Positions 46,388-58,683 of a stretch of DNA of 64,000 bases are shown here, piece by piece. Location: the NCBI GenBank assembly GCA_949317995.1, contig OX439035.1:1318681-1382680 (forward strand). Direction: 5' to 3'. The notes under the pieces were generated by a model. It was not told the origin of the DNA and ran no database searches. It was given only the letters and a program-made list of their open reading frames with translations. The DNA is from Acholoe squamosa (taxonomy: Eukaryota; Annelida; Polychaeta; Phyllodocida; Polynoidae). Positions within the stretch are counted from its first letter, which is position 1; the number at the start of each line of letters is the position of its first letter. A program made the position numbers and the translations under genes.

Positions 46388-46712
46388 AATCTTTAACTCT
46401 TTAACTCTGATGCATTTATAGGTGGTGTGCATGAGGGCATCATGCCCATTGGTTGTCATGATACAGCAATGAAGTCTGCTTGCCAGTACTTCATCGGAGC
46501 GTTTTCCCCATCCTCCAGGGATGTATTAACTCCATAGGGTGAACATGATGCATCAATGAAGCTTCATTTATGAATCATGCAGGGTTGATACGGTTCCCAG
46601 GGGTCAGCGTGATGATAAAATGAAGAGTTCATGAGCACAGACTCGTCAAAACTTCATTGGTGCATCTTGACGACCAATGGACATGATGCACTTCTCCATT
46701 AGTGCCCCTTTA
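46387..46712. repeat. Foldback repeat of the ATCATGATGCAT family, copy 2
   Basis: Starts with TTTAACTCTGATGCATTTAT and ends GACATGATGCACTTCTCCATT then AGTGCCCCTTTAAGG, with GGTTGTCATGATACAGCAATG and CTTCATTGGTGCATCTTGACG between. Its partner in copy 3 is at 61975-62272. Confidence 0.6.
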
Positions 46713-47850
46713 AGGGTGAGGTTTCTCACATTGCTGGATTATGTCAGTAAAGTCAAATGGGTTTCTTCTCCCTGGCAACAAAAACAAATAAGCTGGAAAG
46801 GAACATGGCTTATCAGATGTGCCAGCTGTCCTTTCCGGGCATAATGAGACTCATCCAAGCAGAAACAATTCCCCAAAACTAGCCTCTCAAACTCTCACAC
46901 TTTAAAACAAAAGCTTTTTAGGTTTCAAAGCTGAAGCCATTTCTGATATTTTTTTACTTTGGTCATAAATGCAACCTATGACCCCTTTAAGTCATTCTCG
47001 GTAAATATTCTGTGCTCCCAATAACAAATAGTGCAGACTATAAGCAGCTGCAGCTGCAGCCACACAACAACTGAGCCTAATGTGATAGGTATAGATTTCG
47101 CTAACATCGCAGAGGGGAGGTTATGTTAGGCTGTTGAAATATCCTCATGCTAGGCAAAGGCTGAAATATATAGGCAAAGTTTTACTCATATTGGGTCTGT
47201 CTGATCCTACGGGAGACACCCTCCTCAGAGTGGAGTGACCCCAATATACGCCATGGTTGTTTAGTTCATGTAAGCGCAGTCTCCATATTGTTTTATTCTG
47301 TACTGTGAAGTGAGATAGCAAGCAGCCGATTGTAACTTATCCTGTACGCTCAAACCTGCCACTAGAAAGTAGCCAGGAGCACCCAGAGAGGCCCTCAACT
47401 TGGCACTCCCTAAGCATATGTTTCAGACTACAAAAAGGTGTGCTTGTAGAGTGAAGAGTATTTCCTGTTCCATTTCCTGTTCCATAGTGGGACATAGTGG
47501 GAGTTATATATAGTCTACAACCACTGTGTGTTGCTGCTTCCTGTATGGTGGTGCCCTGGGGGGTCAAACCTCCGGCCACCAGAGTACCAGAGTTCTTATA
47601 GCTTAGAGCAACATGACAAATGACAAAATAGGAACACTTACCAACCTGCCTCCTTCAGCACCAGAAATAGCCCTACTCTCATTACTACACTCACCATACC
47701 TCATAGCTGCGCACAATTCTACCGCTACAGAAATACCCCCAAGCTATCCTAATGTACTAGATGCAGCATCCACAGCTAGAGCTTACCTAGAAATGAGACT
47801 ACAGTGGGGGTCATCCCAGAGTGGGGATCGGGAGCATTAATCAATGGCCT

Positions 47851-48640
47851 TACAGGATGTAAACAAACTGATCAGGCAGCCATTTTGATGATGCACTATG
47901 GGATAGATCCCACAATGCAACTTACAGGATGTAAGTCTGATTAGGCAGCCATTTTGATGATGCACTATGGGGTATATCCCACAATGCATCTTACAGGATG
48001 TAAAACTGATTAGGCAGCCATTTTGATGATGTACTATGGGGTATATCCCACAATGCATCTTACAGGATGTAAAACTGATTAGGCAGCCATTTTGATGATG
48101 CACTATGGGATAGATCCCATAATGCACCTTACAGGATGCAAACAAACTGATCAGGCAGCCATTTTGATGATGCTCCATGGGATATATATCCCCAAATGCA
48201 CCTTACAGGATGTGAACAAACGAGTGGTCCATGACACGAGTCGGAGAGTTTAAGCAGGGACGGTTTAAGCTGAGACGTGGTTGAAGCAGGGACACGTTGT
48301 AGGTCCCCCTATCTCTGTCTGACACATCATTGAAAACAAATAATTCATTGAAAACGATTAAAACCATGATAACATCCCTCTCTTCTTATAGAATTTGAAC
48401 GTTAGCCCTAACCCTAGTGATACTGTCCCTACGCCGTAGAATCATGAAATGGGTAAAGATAGGACTCTGTCTCTGCTTAAACCGTCTCAGCTTAAACCTC
48501 ACTGTCCCTGCTTAAACTCTCCGACTCGTGTCATGAATACATGGAACAAACTGATTGTGCAGACATTTTGATGATGCACCTTGGGGTATATCCCACAATG
48601 CACCATTTGGAGATATGATTATATCCCATAATGCACCATT
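47851..48640. repeat. 72-bp tandem repeat of copy 3, split by an inserted element
   Basis: Five units (47868-48213) with GATCAGGCAGCC or GATTAGGCAGCC, then the insertion at 48222-48543, then a further unit starting AAACTGATTGTGCAG. The unit is the same as in copy 1. Confidence 0.9.
48222..48543. mobile_element. 322-bp inverted-repeat element with 8-bp target duplication
   Basis: GAACAAAC flanks both ends (48214-48221 and 48544-48551). The arms carry CATGACACGAGTCGGAGAGT and TTTAAGCAGGGAC in opposite orientation, and the inner parts repeat GTTTAAGCTGAGACG. Joining the flanks restores the 72-bp unit. Eight bases would fit hAT or P-type insertion. No coding frame. Confidence 0.75.
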
Positions 48641-50269
48641 AAGGATATGAAGAAATATCTCAAAAAACTGCTTGGGCAGCCATTTTGATGAAGCACCACA
48701 GGTGCAGTCTCATAATGCTTACCTTATATTATCCGTCTTCATGAGTAATGAATACAGTAAGTCAGCATGATGGCCCGCTATAGGCTACACCGCATGACCT
48801 ACATGAACCATATCCTGATGTTTATTGCTACACCTAAATCCCCACATGCACAGGCTTTGTTTTTTTCTTATGGACTGACAAATGACAGGTTTCCTCTCTT
48901 AAGGTGGGTCGCTACCATTGAATATGTACCGACTATGCAGGGCGCTGCACATGTAGATTATTTTTATGAAAGTAAAACCATATTTGGTATGCTCAAAACT
49001 ATGTTCCTCCTAAATCCCCACAAACAATGTCGGACAATTATGCTCAAAATTGAGCATTTTATGACTATTTAAGATTTTGGCACATTTCACTTCTGGATTT
49101 CTTTCTGCATTCCCTTGGACATCATCTTGTACCTTATCATTATAACCATCACTTTCCCGAGAGACTGTTTTAAAAGTTCTCAGCTGCTGAGAACTTTCCT
49201 CATGCGAGGTTTCATATTTCTGTGTTTGTTGGTTATGATAGAAAAAATCATCGAAGTGAAAACCTTTCCATCAATTATTCTTGGAGAAAGTTTTCTGCCC
49301 ATCTTTTATTCAATACTCAAATGCAGAATATTTCTTCTGTTAAACGAGGGGCATTTTTCTCTGTTCCTGCTAAAGCTTGGTCCCAGTCAACCCATCAACT
49401 CGCCTATCAGTAATAAGATTCCTTAAAAGCAGATCATGGTGTTTTAGCAGATAGTCCTGTGCATTATTTGCAATGATTTCCATGTCTTTAACTCTCATCA
49501 TAAAGATGAGATGCAGGCTTGCTGAGTTATCTCACGAGGCTACACATTATGTGCTGCAAAGACGCCACTACCATGAAACCCAGTGTTTAAGTACCACAAT
49601 TTTGCAGACTTGTGATCTTATACACATGGCTTCATGGTGAAGATGGTTTAACGGGATTTCCTCAGTAGGCCGTACCTGCAGGCTAAGAGGATTCATGAAC
49701 TTAGTCCTTGGAGGAGGGTTAACCACATACTGGCCTCCAGCGGAATACAACCCTATGGACAGCAATCACTCGCCTCTAGCTCGCACCACTGATGAAATCT
49801 GGACCTTAACGCTGTGGGACTTTTCATCACTGTTTGTGCAGGAAACAGTATTCAAATCAGGGCTGATCTCAAATAAGGGCCAGGGTAGAGTGTTATTAAA
49901 ATTAAAAGTGCCTGCATGTTTAAACTGGGCACAACGGTACCAAAGATTTCTTAATGAAGGCTACTAGAATCCTGAACTTGACTTGCCTGAGGTGTTGTGG
50001 ATTAATCCTTAGGATTTAAATGCATCCTACCTAACACAGCTTAACAACAATGCATGTGACAAAGTGTATACTCATGGTGGAAGTGACTTGCCAGAACTGC
50101 ATTCAATTAAACAGCGGATGGCAAACTAAACGCTCTATAAATGTCAAAATAATGCATCAATGCAGTGCTGGTGAGTTCCACTGGTGCTCCATGCATGATC
50201 CCAAATGTTGCTTCCAGGCTTCTTACAACCATGAACCAATGATGTGCTGATGCAGGAGTGCTTGCTATA

Positions 50270-53200
50270 CATTGGGTGACATGATGCAGCATTGGGTGGC
50301 ATGATGCAGCATCCGGTGGCATGATGCACCATGGGGCGGCATGATGCACCATTGGGCGGCATGATGCACCATTGGGCGGCATGATGCACCATTGGGTGGC
50401 ATGATGCACCATTGGGCGGCATGATGCATCATCGGGTGGCATGATGCACCATGGGGCGGCATGATTCACCATTGGGTGGCATGATGCACCATCAGGCGGC
50501 ATGATGCACCATCGGGCGGCATGATGCACCATCAGGTGGCATGATGCAGCGTTGGGTGGCATGATGCACCATCGGGTGGCATGATGCACCATTGGGTGGC
50601 ATGATGCACCATCGGGTGGCATGATGCACCATTGGGTGGCATGATGCAGCATTGGGTGGCATGATGCACCATCGGGTGGCATGATGCACCATCGAGTGGC
50701 ATGATGCACCATTGGGTGGCATGATGCACCATGGGGTGGCATGATGCACCATTGGGTGGCATGATGCACCATCGGGTGGCATGATGCACCATCGAGTGGC
50801 ATGATGCAGCATTGGGTGGCATGATGCACCATTGGGTGGCATGATGCACCATCGGGTGGCATGATGCACCATCAGGTGGCATGATGCACCATGGGGCGGC
50901 ATGATGCAGCATTGGATGGCATGATGCAGCATTGGGTGGCATGATGCAGCATTGGGTGGCATGATGCACCATCAGGTGGCATGATGCACCATGGGGCGGC
51001 ATGATGCAGCATTGGGTGGCATGATGCAGCATTGGGTGGCATGATGCACCATCAGGTGGCATGATGCACCATGGGGTGGTATGATGCAGCATTGGGTGGC
51101 ATGATGCAGCATTGGGTGGGATGATGCACCATCAGGTGGCATGATGCACCATCAGGTGGCATGATGCACCATCGGGTGACATAATGCACCATGGGGCGGC
51201 ATGATGCAGCATTAGGTGACATGATGCAGCATTGGGTGGCATGATGCAGCATTGGGTGGCATGATGCAGCGTTGGGTGGCATGATGCAGCATTGGGTGGC
51301 ATGATGCACCATCAGGTGGCATGATGCACCATCGGGTGACATAATGCACCATGGGGCGGCATGATGCAGCATTGGGTGACATGATGCAGCATTGGGTGGC
51401 ATGATGCAGCATTGGGTGGCATGATGCAGCGTTGGGTGGCATGATGCAGCATTGGGTGGCATGATGCACCATCAGGTGGCATGAGGCACCATCGGGTGGC
51501 ATGATGCACCATGGGGCGGCATGATGCACCATTGGGTGGCATGATGCATCATTGGGCGGCATGATGCACCATCGGGTGGCATGATGCACCATGGGGCGGC
51601 ATGATGCACCATCGGCTGGCATGATGCACCATGGGGCGGCATGATGCACCATTGGGTTGCATGATGCACCATTGGGTGGCATGATGCACCATCAGGTGGC
51701 ATGATGCACCATCGGGTGGCATGATGCACCATCGGGTGGCATGATGCACCATGGGTGGCATGATGCACCATCGGGTGGCATGATGCACCATGGGGCAGCA
51801 TGATGCACCATTGGGCCGCATGATGCACCATTGGGTGGCATGATGCAGCATAGGGCGGCAAGATGCACCATCGGGTGGCATGATGCACCATCGGGTGGCA
51901 TGATGCACCATCGGGTGGCATGATGCACCATCGGGTGGCATGATGCAGCATTGGGCGGCATGATTCACCATTGGGTGGCATGATGCACCATCAGGTGGCA
52001 TGATGCACCATCGGGTGGCATGATGCACCATCGGGTGGCATGATGCACCATCGGGTGGCATGATGCACCATCGGGTGGCATGATGCAGCATTGGGTGGCA
52101 TGATGCACCATTGGGTGGCATGATGCAGCATTGGGTGGCATGATGCAGCATTGGGTGGCATGATGCACCATCAGGTGGCATGATGCACCATGGGGCGGCA
52201 TGATGCAGCATTGGGTGGCATGATGCAGCATTGGGTGGCATGATGCACCATGGGGCGGCATGATGCAGCATTGGGTGGCATGATGCACCATCAGGTGGCA
52301 TGATGCACCATGGGGCGGCATGATGCAGCATCGGGTGGCATGATGCACCATTGGGTGGCATGATGCACCATTGGGTGGTATGATGCAGCATTGGGTGGCA
52401 TGATGCACCATGGGGCGGCATGATTCACCATCGGGTGGCAGGATGCACCATTGGGTGACATGATGCAGCATTGGGTGGCATGATGCACCATTGGGTGGCA
52501 TGATGCAGCATTGGGTGGCATGATGCACCATCAGGTGGCATGATGCACCATCAGGTGGCATGATGCACCATCAGGTGGCATGATGCACCATCGGGTGACA
52601 TAATGCACCATGGGGCGGCATGATGCAGCATTGGGTGACATGATGCAGCATTGGGTGGCATGATGCAGCATTGGGTGGCATGATGCACCATTGGGTGGCA
52701 TGATGCAGCATTGGGTGGCATGATGCACCATCAGGTGGCATGATGCACCATGGGGTGGCATGATGCAGCATTGGGTGGCATGATGCACCATGGGGCGGCA
52801 TGATTCACCATCGAGTGGCATGATGCACCATTGGGTGGCATGATGCAGCATTGGGTGGCATGATGCACCATCAGGTGGCATGATGCACCATGGGGCGGCA
52901 TGATGCACCATGGGGTGGCATGATGCACCATGGGGTGGCATGATGCAGCATTGGGTGGCATGATGCACCATGGGGTGGCATGATGCACCATGGGGTGGCA
53001 TGATGCAGCATTGGGTGGCATGATGCAGCATTGGGTGGCATGATGCAGCATTGGGTGGCATGATGCACCATCAGGTGGCATGATGCACCATGGGGCGGCA
53101 TGATGCAGCATTGGGTGGCATGATGCAGCATTGGGTGGCATGATGCACCATCAGGTGGCATGATGCACCATGGGGCGGCATGATGCACCATGGGGTGGCA

Positions 53201-56200
53201 TGATGCACCATGGGGTGGCATGATGCAGCATTGGGTGGCATAATGCACCATGGGGCGGCATGATGCACCATCGAGTGGCATGATGCACCATTGGGTGACA
53301 TGATGCACCATTGGGTGGCATGATGCACCATTGGGTGGCATGATGCACCATCGGGTGGCATGATGCACCATCGGGTGGCATGATGCACCATTGGGTGGCA
53401 TGATGCAGCATTGGGTGGCATGATGCACCATCGGGTGGCATGATGCACCATCGAGTGGCATGATGCACCATTGGGTGGCATGATGCACCATTGGGTGGCA
53501 TGATGCACCATCGGGTGGCATGATGCACCATCAGGTGGCATGATGCACCATGGGGCGGCATGATGCAGCATTGGATGGCATGATGCAGCATTGGGTGGCA
53601 TGATGCAGCATTGGGTGGCATGATGCACCATCAGGTGGCATGATGCACCATGGGGCGGCATGATGCAGCATTGGGTGGCATGATGCAGCATTGGGTGGCA
53701 TGATGCACCATCAGGTGGCATGATGCACCATGGGGTGGTATGATGCAGCATTGGGTGGCATGATGCAGCATTGGGTGGGATGATGCACCATCAGGTGGCA
53801 TGATGCACCATCGGGTGACATGATGCAGCATTGGGTGGCATGATGCAGCATTGGGTGGGATGATGCACCATCAGGTGGCATGATGCACCATCAGGTGGCA
53901 TGATGCACCATCGGGTGACATAATGCACCATGGGGCGGCATGATGCAGCATTAGGTGACATGATGCAGCATTGGGTGGCATGATGCAGCATTGGGTGGCA
54001 TGATGCAGCGTTGGGTGGCATGATGCAGCATTGGGTGGCATGATGCACCATCAGGTGGCATGATGCACCATCGGGTGACATAATGCACCATGGGGCGGCA
54101 TGATGCAGCATTGGGTTACATGATGCAGCATTGGGTGGCATGATGCAGCATTGGGTGGCATGATGCAGCGTTGGGTGGCATGATGCAGCATTGGGTGGCA
54201 TGATGCACCATCAGGTGGCATGAGGCACCATCGGGTGGCATGATGCACCATGGGGCGGCATGATGCACCATTGGGTGGCATGATGCATCATTGGGCGGCA
54301 TGATGCACCATCGGGTGGCATGATGCACCATGGGGCGGCATGATGCACCATCGGCTGGCATGATGCACCATGGGGCGGCATGATGCACCATTGGGTTGCA
54401 TGATGCACCATTGGGTGGCATGATGCACCATCAGGTGGCATGATGCACCATTGGGTGGCATGATGCACCATCGGGTGGCATGATGCACCATGGGTGGCAT
54501 GATGCACCATCGGGTGGCATGATGCACCATGGGGCAGCATGATGCACCATTGGGCCGCATGATGCACCATTGGGTGGCATGATGCACCATCGGGTGGCAT
54601 GATGCACCATCGGGTGGCATGATGCACCATCGGGTGGCATGATGCAGCATTGGGCGGCATGATTCACCATCGGGTGGCATGATGCACCATCAGGTGGCAT
54701 GATGCACCATCGGGTGGCATGATGCACCATCGGGTGGCATGATGCACCATCGGGTGGCATGATGCACCATCGGGTGGCATGATGCAGCATTGGGTGGCAT
54801 GATGCACCATTGGGTGGCATGATGCAGCATTGGGTGGCATGATGCAGCATTGGGTGGCATGATGCACCATCAGGTGGCATGATGCACCATGGGGCGGCAT
54901 GATGCAGCATTGGGTGGCATGATGCAGCATTGGGTGGCATGATGCACCATGGGGCGGCATGATGCAGCATTGGGTGGCATGATGCACCATCAGGTGGCAT
55001 GATGCACCATGGGGCGGCATGATGCAGCATCGGGTGGCATGATGCACCATTGGGTGGCATGATGCACCATTGGGTGGCATGATGCAGCATTGGGTGGCAT
55101 GATGCACCATCAGGTGGCATGATGCACCATCAGGTGGCATGATGCACCATCAGGTGGCATGATGCACCATCGGGTGACATAATGCACCATGGGGCGGCAT
55201 GATGCAGCATTGGGTGACATGATGCAGCATTGGGTGGCATGATGCAGCATTGGGTGGCATGATGCACCATTGGGTGGCATGATGCAGCATTGGGTGGCAT
55301 GATGCACCATCAGGTGGCATGATGCACCATGGGGTGGCATGATGCAGCATTGGGTGGCATGATGCACCATGGGGCGGCATGATTCACCATCGAGTGGCAT
55401 GATGCACCATTGGGTGGCATGATGCAGCATTGGGTGGCATGATGCACCATCAGGTGGCATGATGCACCATGGGGCGGCATGATGCACCATGGGGTGGCAT
55501 GATGCACCATGGGGTGGCATGATGCAGCATTGGGTGGCATGATGCACCATGGGGTGGCATGATGCACCATGGGGTGGCATGATGCAGCATTGGGTGGCAT
55601 GATGCAGCATTGGGTGGCATGATGCACCATCAGGTGGCATGATGCACCATGGGGCGGCATGATGCACCATTGGGTGGCATGATGCACCATTTGGCAGCAT
55701 GATGCACCATTGGGTGGCATGATGCACCATCGGGTGGCATGATGCACCATCGGGTGGCATGATGCAGCATTGGGTGGCATGATGCAGCATTGGGTGGCAT
55801 GATGCAGCATCGGGTGGCATGATGCACCATTGAGTGGCATGATGCAGCATTGGGCTGCATGATGCACCATCGGGTGGCATGATGCAGCATTGGGCTGCAT
55901 GATGCACCATTGGGTGGCATGATGCACCATCGGGTTGAATGATGCACCATCAGGTTAAATGATGCACCATCGGGTGGCATGATGCACCATCGGGCGGCAT
56001 GATGCACCATCGGGCGGCATCATGCACCATCGGGCGGCAAGATGCACCATCGGGCGGCATCATGCACCATCGGGCGGCATGATGCACCATCGGGCGGCAT
56101 GATGCACCATCGGGCGGCATGATGCACCATCGGGCGGCATGATGCACCATCGGGCGGCATGATGCACCATCGGGCGGCATGATGCACCATCGGGCGGCAG

Positions 56201-56588
56201 CATGATTCATCATCGGGCGGCATGATGCACCATCGGGCTGCATGATTCACCATCGGGCAGCAGGATGCAGCATCGGGCAGCATGATGCACCATCGGGCGG
56301 CATGATGCACCATCGGGCGGAATGATGCACCATCGGGCGGCATGATGCACCATCGGGCGGCATGATGCACCATCGGGCGGCAGGATGCACCATCGGGCGG
56401 CATGATGCACCATCGGGCTGCATGATTCACCATCGGGCAGCAGGATGCAGCATCGGGCAGCATGATGCAGCATCGGGCAGCATGATGCACCATCGGGCGG
56501 CATGATGCACCATCGGGCGGAATGATGCACCATCGGGCGGCATGATGCACCATCGGGCAGCATGATGCACCATCGGGCGGCATGATGA
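50270..56588. repeat. 20-bp satellite, about 316 units
   Basis: The consensus is CATCGGGTGGCATGATGCAC. Main unit forms have CATCGGGTGG, CATTGGGTGG (usually after GATGCAG), CATGGGGCGG or CATCAGGTGG. Two 19-bp units at 51750 and 54490 shift the register. The last 600 bp (55.98-56.59 kb) are a separate block of almost uniform CATCGGGCGG units. All minus-strand frames of up to 290 residues (MPPDGASCHPMVHHATRWCI) are repeat artefacts. Confidence 0.98.
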
Positions 56589-57558
56589 ATGCAGAATGAA
56601 TGCAGACCTGACAAGTCATGCACCAACACTGCATTTATGCATCATGATGTCCAATGTGTATGATCCATTTATTCATTAGCTGAACTGAATGGGCCTAACT
56701 AAAGGGCTAAAACCAAGGAGACCAGGGTTTCTGATTGGGTAGCATTATCGCTCGTATAAAACATGAAATGATTGATCACCTCCCTTCTTCCAACATGACA
56801 ACCAAAGCAACATAAAACAACAGCCAATCAGGATATTTATGAGTCAATGTGTTGATGTGGGAAGAAGGGGCACAAATCAGGTGCCCTGATTGTGACATAG
56901 ATCATGAGACAGGAGGCGTTTATCAACATGGTCGGTGATTGTAGGTGACCAACTACGACTACTCTGTACAATCAGCATTTATTGTAGTATTAGGGTTGGT
57001 ACTGCAGTCGTACCAGTGCAATCATTAGTGACCACTAGATGGTGGCCTGTAATGGCACTACAGTGAGAGATCCTACTATGATTTGCAGGGGTCTAGTCAT
57101 ACCATATTGAGAAATAGACATCTTCCTGGTGTTAAGGGCTGTAATTACAGTGCTGAGGGCAGGGTGTGATCTTTATCCCATTCCAACACAAGGTATTAGG
57201 GACAGTTATACTGGGTCTCATGTAGGCTTTGTGCTAATAACTAACATTGTCTATAGCAATGAGTCCCAGTGGCGGATCCAGGATTTTGAAAAGGAGAGGT
57301 CAAGCTCCTTGTTTATCCCCTATTTTTGATTAATTTACAAAAGTGGGTGCAAGCTTCTAAACCTGCCACTTATTCCAGATGGTTTGTGTGCACAGCCATA
57401 ATTATCGACCATGAGCCTTGTTGGAAAGTTTGAAACAGCTTGAAACCACTTTATCATCTTAGGATACAACTGCAACAGTTGAAATTCCAAGATGAAAGTT
57501 AGCATAGATTTATCGACCAAAGTATAATCCACAAACTTCTTTGCACTGCTTCAGATCT

Positions 57559-58260
57559 GAGTTGCTGCTGAGGCTAACAAAGGCTGCCTATGTTGGGGCA
57601 GCCTTATTGCCAGTTTACCGAGGCTACCCACAGTGAGTTGCTGCTGAGGCTAACAAAGGCTGCCTATGTTGGGGCAGCCTTACTGCCAGTTTACCGAGGC
57701 TACCCACAGTGAGTTGCTGCTGAGGCTAACAAAGGCTGCCTATGTTGGGGCAGCCTTACTGCATGTTTACCGAGGCTACCTACAGTAAGTTGCTGCTGAG
57801 GCTAACAAAGGCTGCCTATGTTGGGGCAGCCTTATTGCCAGTTTACCGAGGCTACCCACAGTGAGTTGCTGCTGAGGCTAACAAAGGCTGCCTATGTTGG
57901 GGCAGCCTTATTGCCAGTTTACCGAGGCTACCTACAGTGAGTTGCTGCTGAGGCTAACAAAGGCTGCCTATGGTGGGGCAGCCTTACTGCCAGTTTACCG
58001 AGGCTACCCACAGTGAGTTGCTGCTGAGGCTAACAAAGGCTGCCTATGTTGGGGCAGCCTTATTGCCAGTTTACCGAGGCTACCCACAGTGAGTTGCTGC
58101 TGAGGCTAACAAAGGCTACCTATGTTGGGGCAGCCTTATTGCCAGTTTACCGAGGCTACCCACAGTGAGTTGCTGCTGAGGCTAACAAAGGCTGCCTATG
58201 GTGGGGCAGCCTTACTGCCAGTTTACCCAGGCTACCTACAGTGAGTTGCTGCCGAGGTTG
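57559..58260. repeat. 76-bp minisatellite of copy 3 (about 9 units), diverged from copy 1 version
   Basis: The unit is GAGTTGCTGCTGAGGCTAAC, AAAGGCTGCCTATGTTGGGG, CAGCCTTATTGCCAGTTTAC, CGAGGCTACCCACAGT. Length and order match the copy 1 unit (76 bp), but roughly a third of the positions differ in all units. Confidence 0.95.
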
Positions 58261-58493
58261 AAGTGCCTTGGCTGGCAGAGCATACATGTATAGTGTTCAC
58301 TATATAAAAAAGCTGTTGTCTGACATCGTTAGGACAAATATTTCACCACTATTTTTGCAGGGATTCTTTGTTACACAGTGGTTTACTGTGCTGCCATCTG
58401 GGGCTTCATTGTAGAGACTGCACTGTTTCACTGCATTACAAATATGGTGGCACGCTGTTCAATTTTATGAGGATACATGGTAGAATGGACAGT

Positions 58494-58683
58494 TACCGTA
58501 GTCTCCCATTTAAGCACCTGGGTGCTTATTAATTTCTGTACCACTTTACCCCCAGGCCTTGTTAGAGACAGGTGCTTATTTCAATAAGTCCTTTTGATTG
58601 TTTTCAATACTGTTGTTCCCCGAATGCTTATTTTAGGCCAGTGCTCGTTTGAGACCCTGACACTGAAAGGAGTAACTACGGTA
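58494..58683. mobile_element. Miniature element with TACCGTAGT ends, copy 3 version
   Basis: TACCGTAGTCTCCC at the left and GGAGTAACTACGGTA at the right form terminal inverted repeats. The inside carries AGCACCTGGGTGCTTATT and CGTTTGAGACCCTGAC. Same position in the block as 38116-38326. Confidence 0.65.

Larger units (their letters stand above)
41555..47285 (+). repeat. Triplicated non-coding block, copy 2 (shortest)
   Basis: Begins at CTTACCGACCTGCCTCCTTCAGC, which recurs at 47637 in copy 3. It then follows the block order: 72-bp repeat remnants, CCTGATGTTTATTGCTAC (42143), the 43.3-43.6 kb segment, TTGAAACCACT (43690), then the 43.8-44.5 kb segment. The solo-LTR segment, the 76-bp array and the TACCGTAAT element are missing, as if removed by one deletion near 43790. 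It keeps the 45.4-46.7 kb segment that copy 1 lost. Confidence 0.82.

Noticed and set aside
50270-56588. CRISPR-like array
   Set aside because: Units of 20 bp abut each other with no spacers, no cas genes are near, and the window is animal-like with introns.
50107-56634. Many minus-strand open frames of 76-290 residues with His/Cys-rich 20-residue periods (MPPDGASCHPMVHHATRWCI)
   Set aside because: They come from a 20-bp satellite unit that lacks stops in these frames. Every register is open, the frames overlap each other, and there is no splice or start context.
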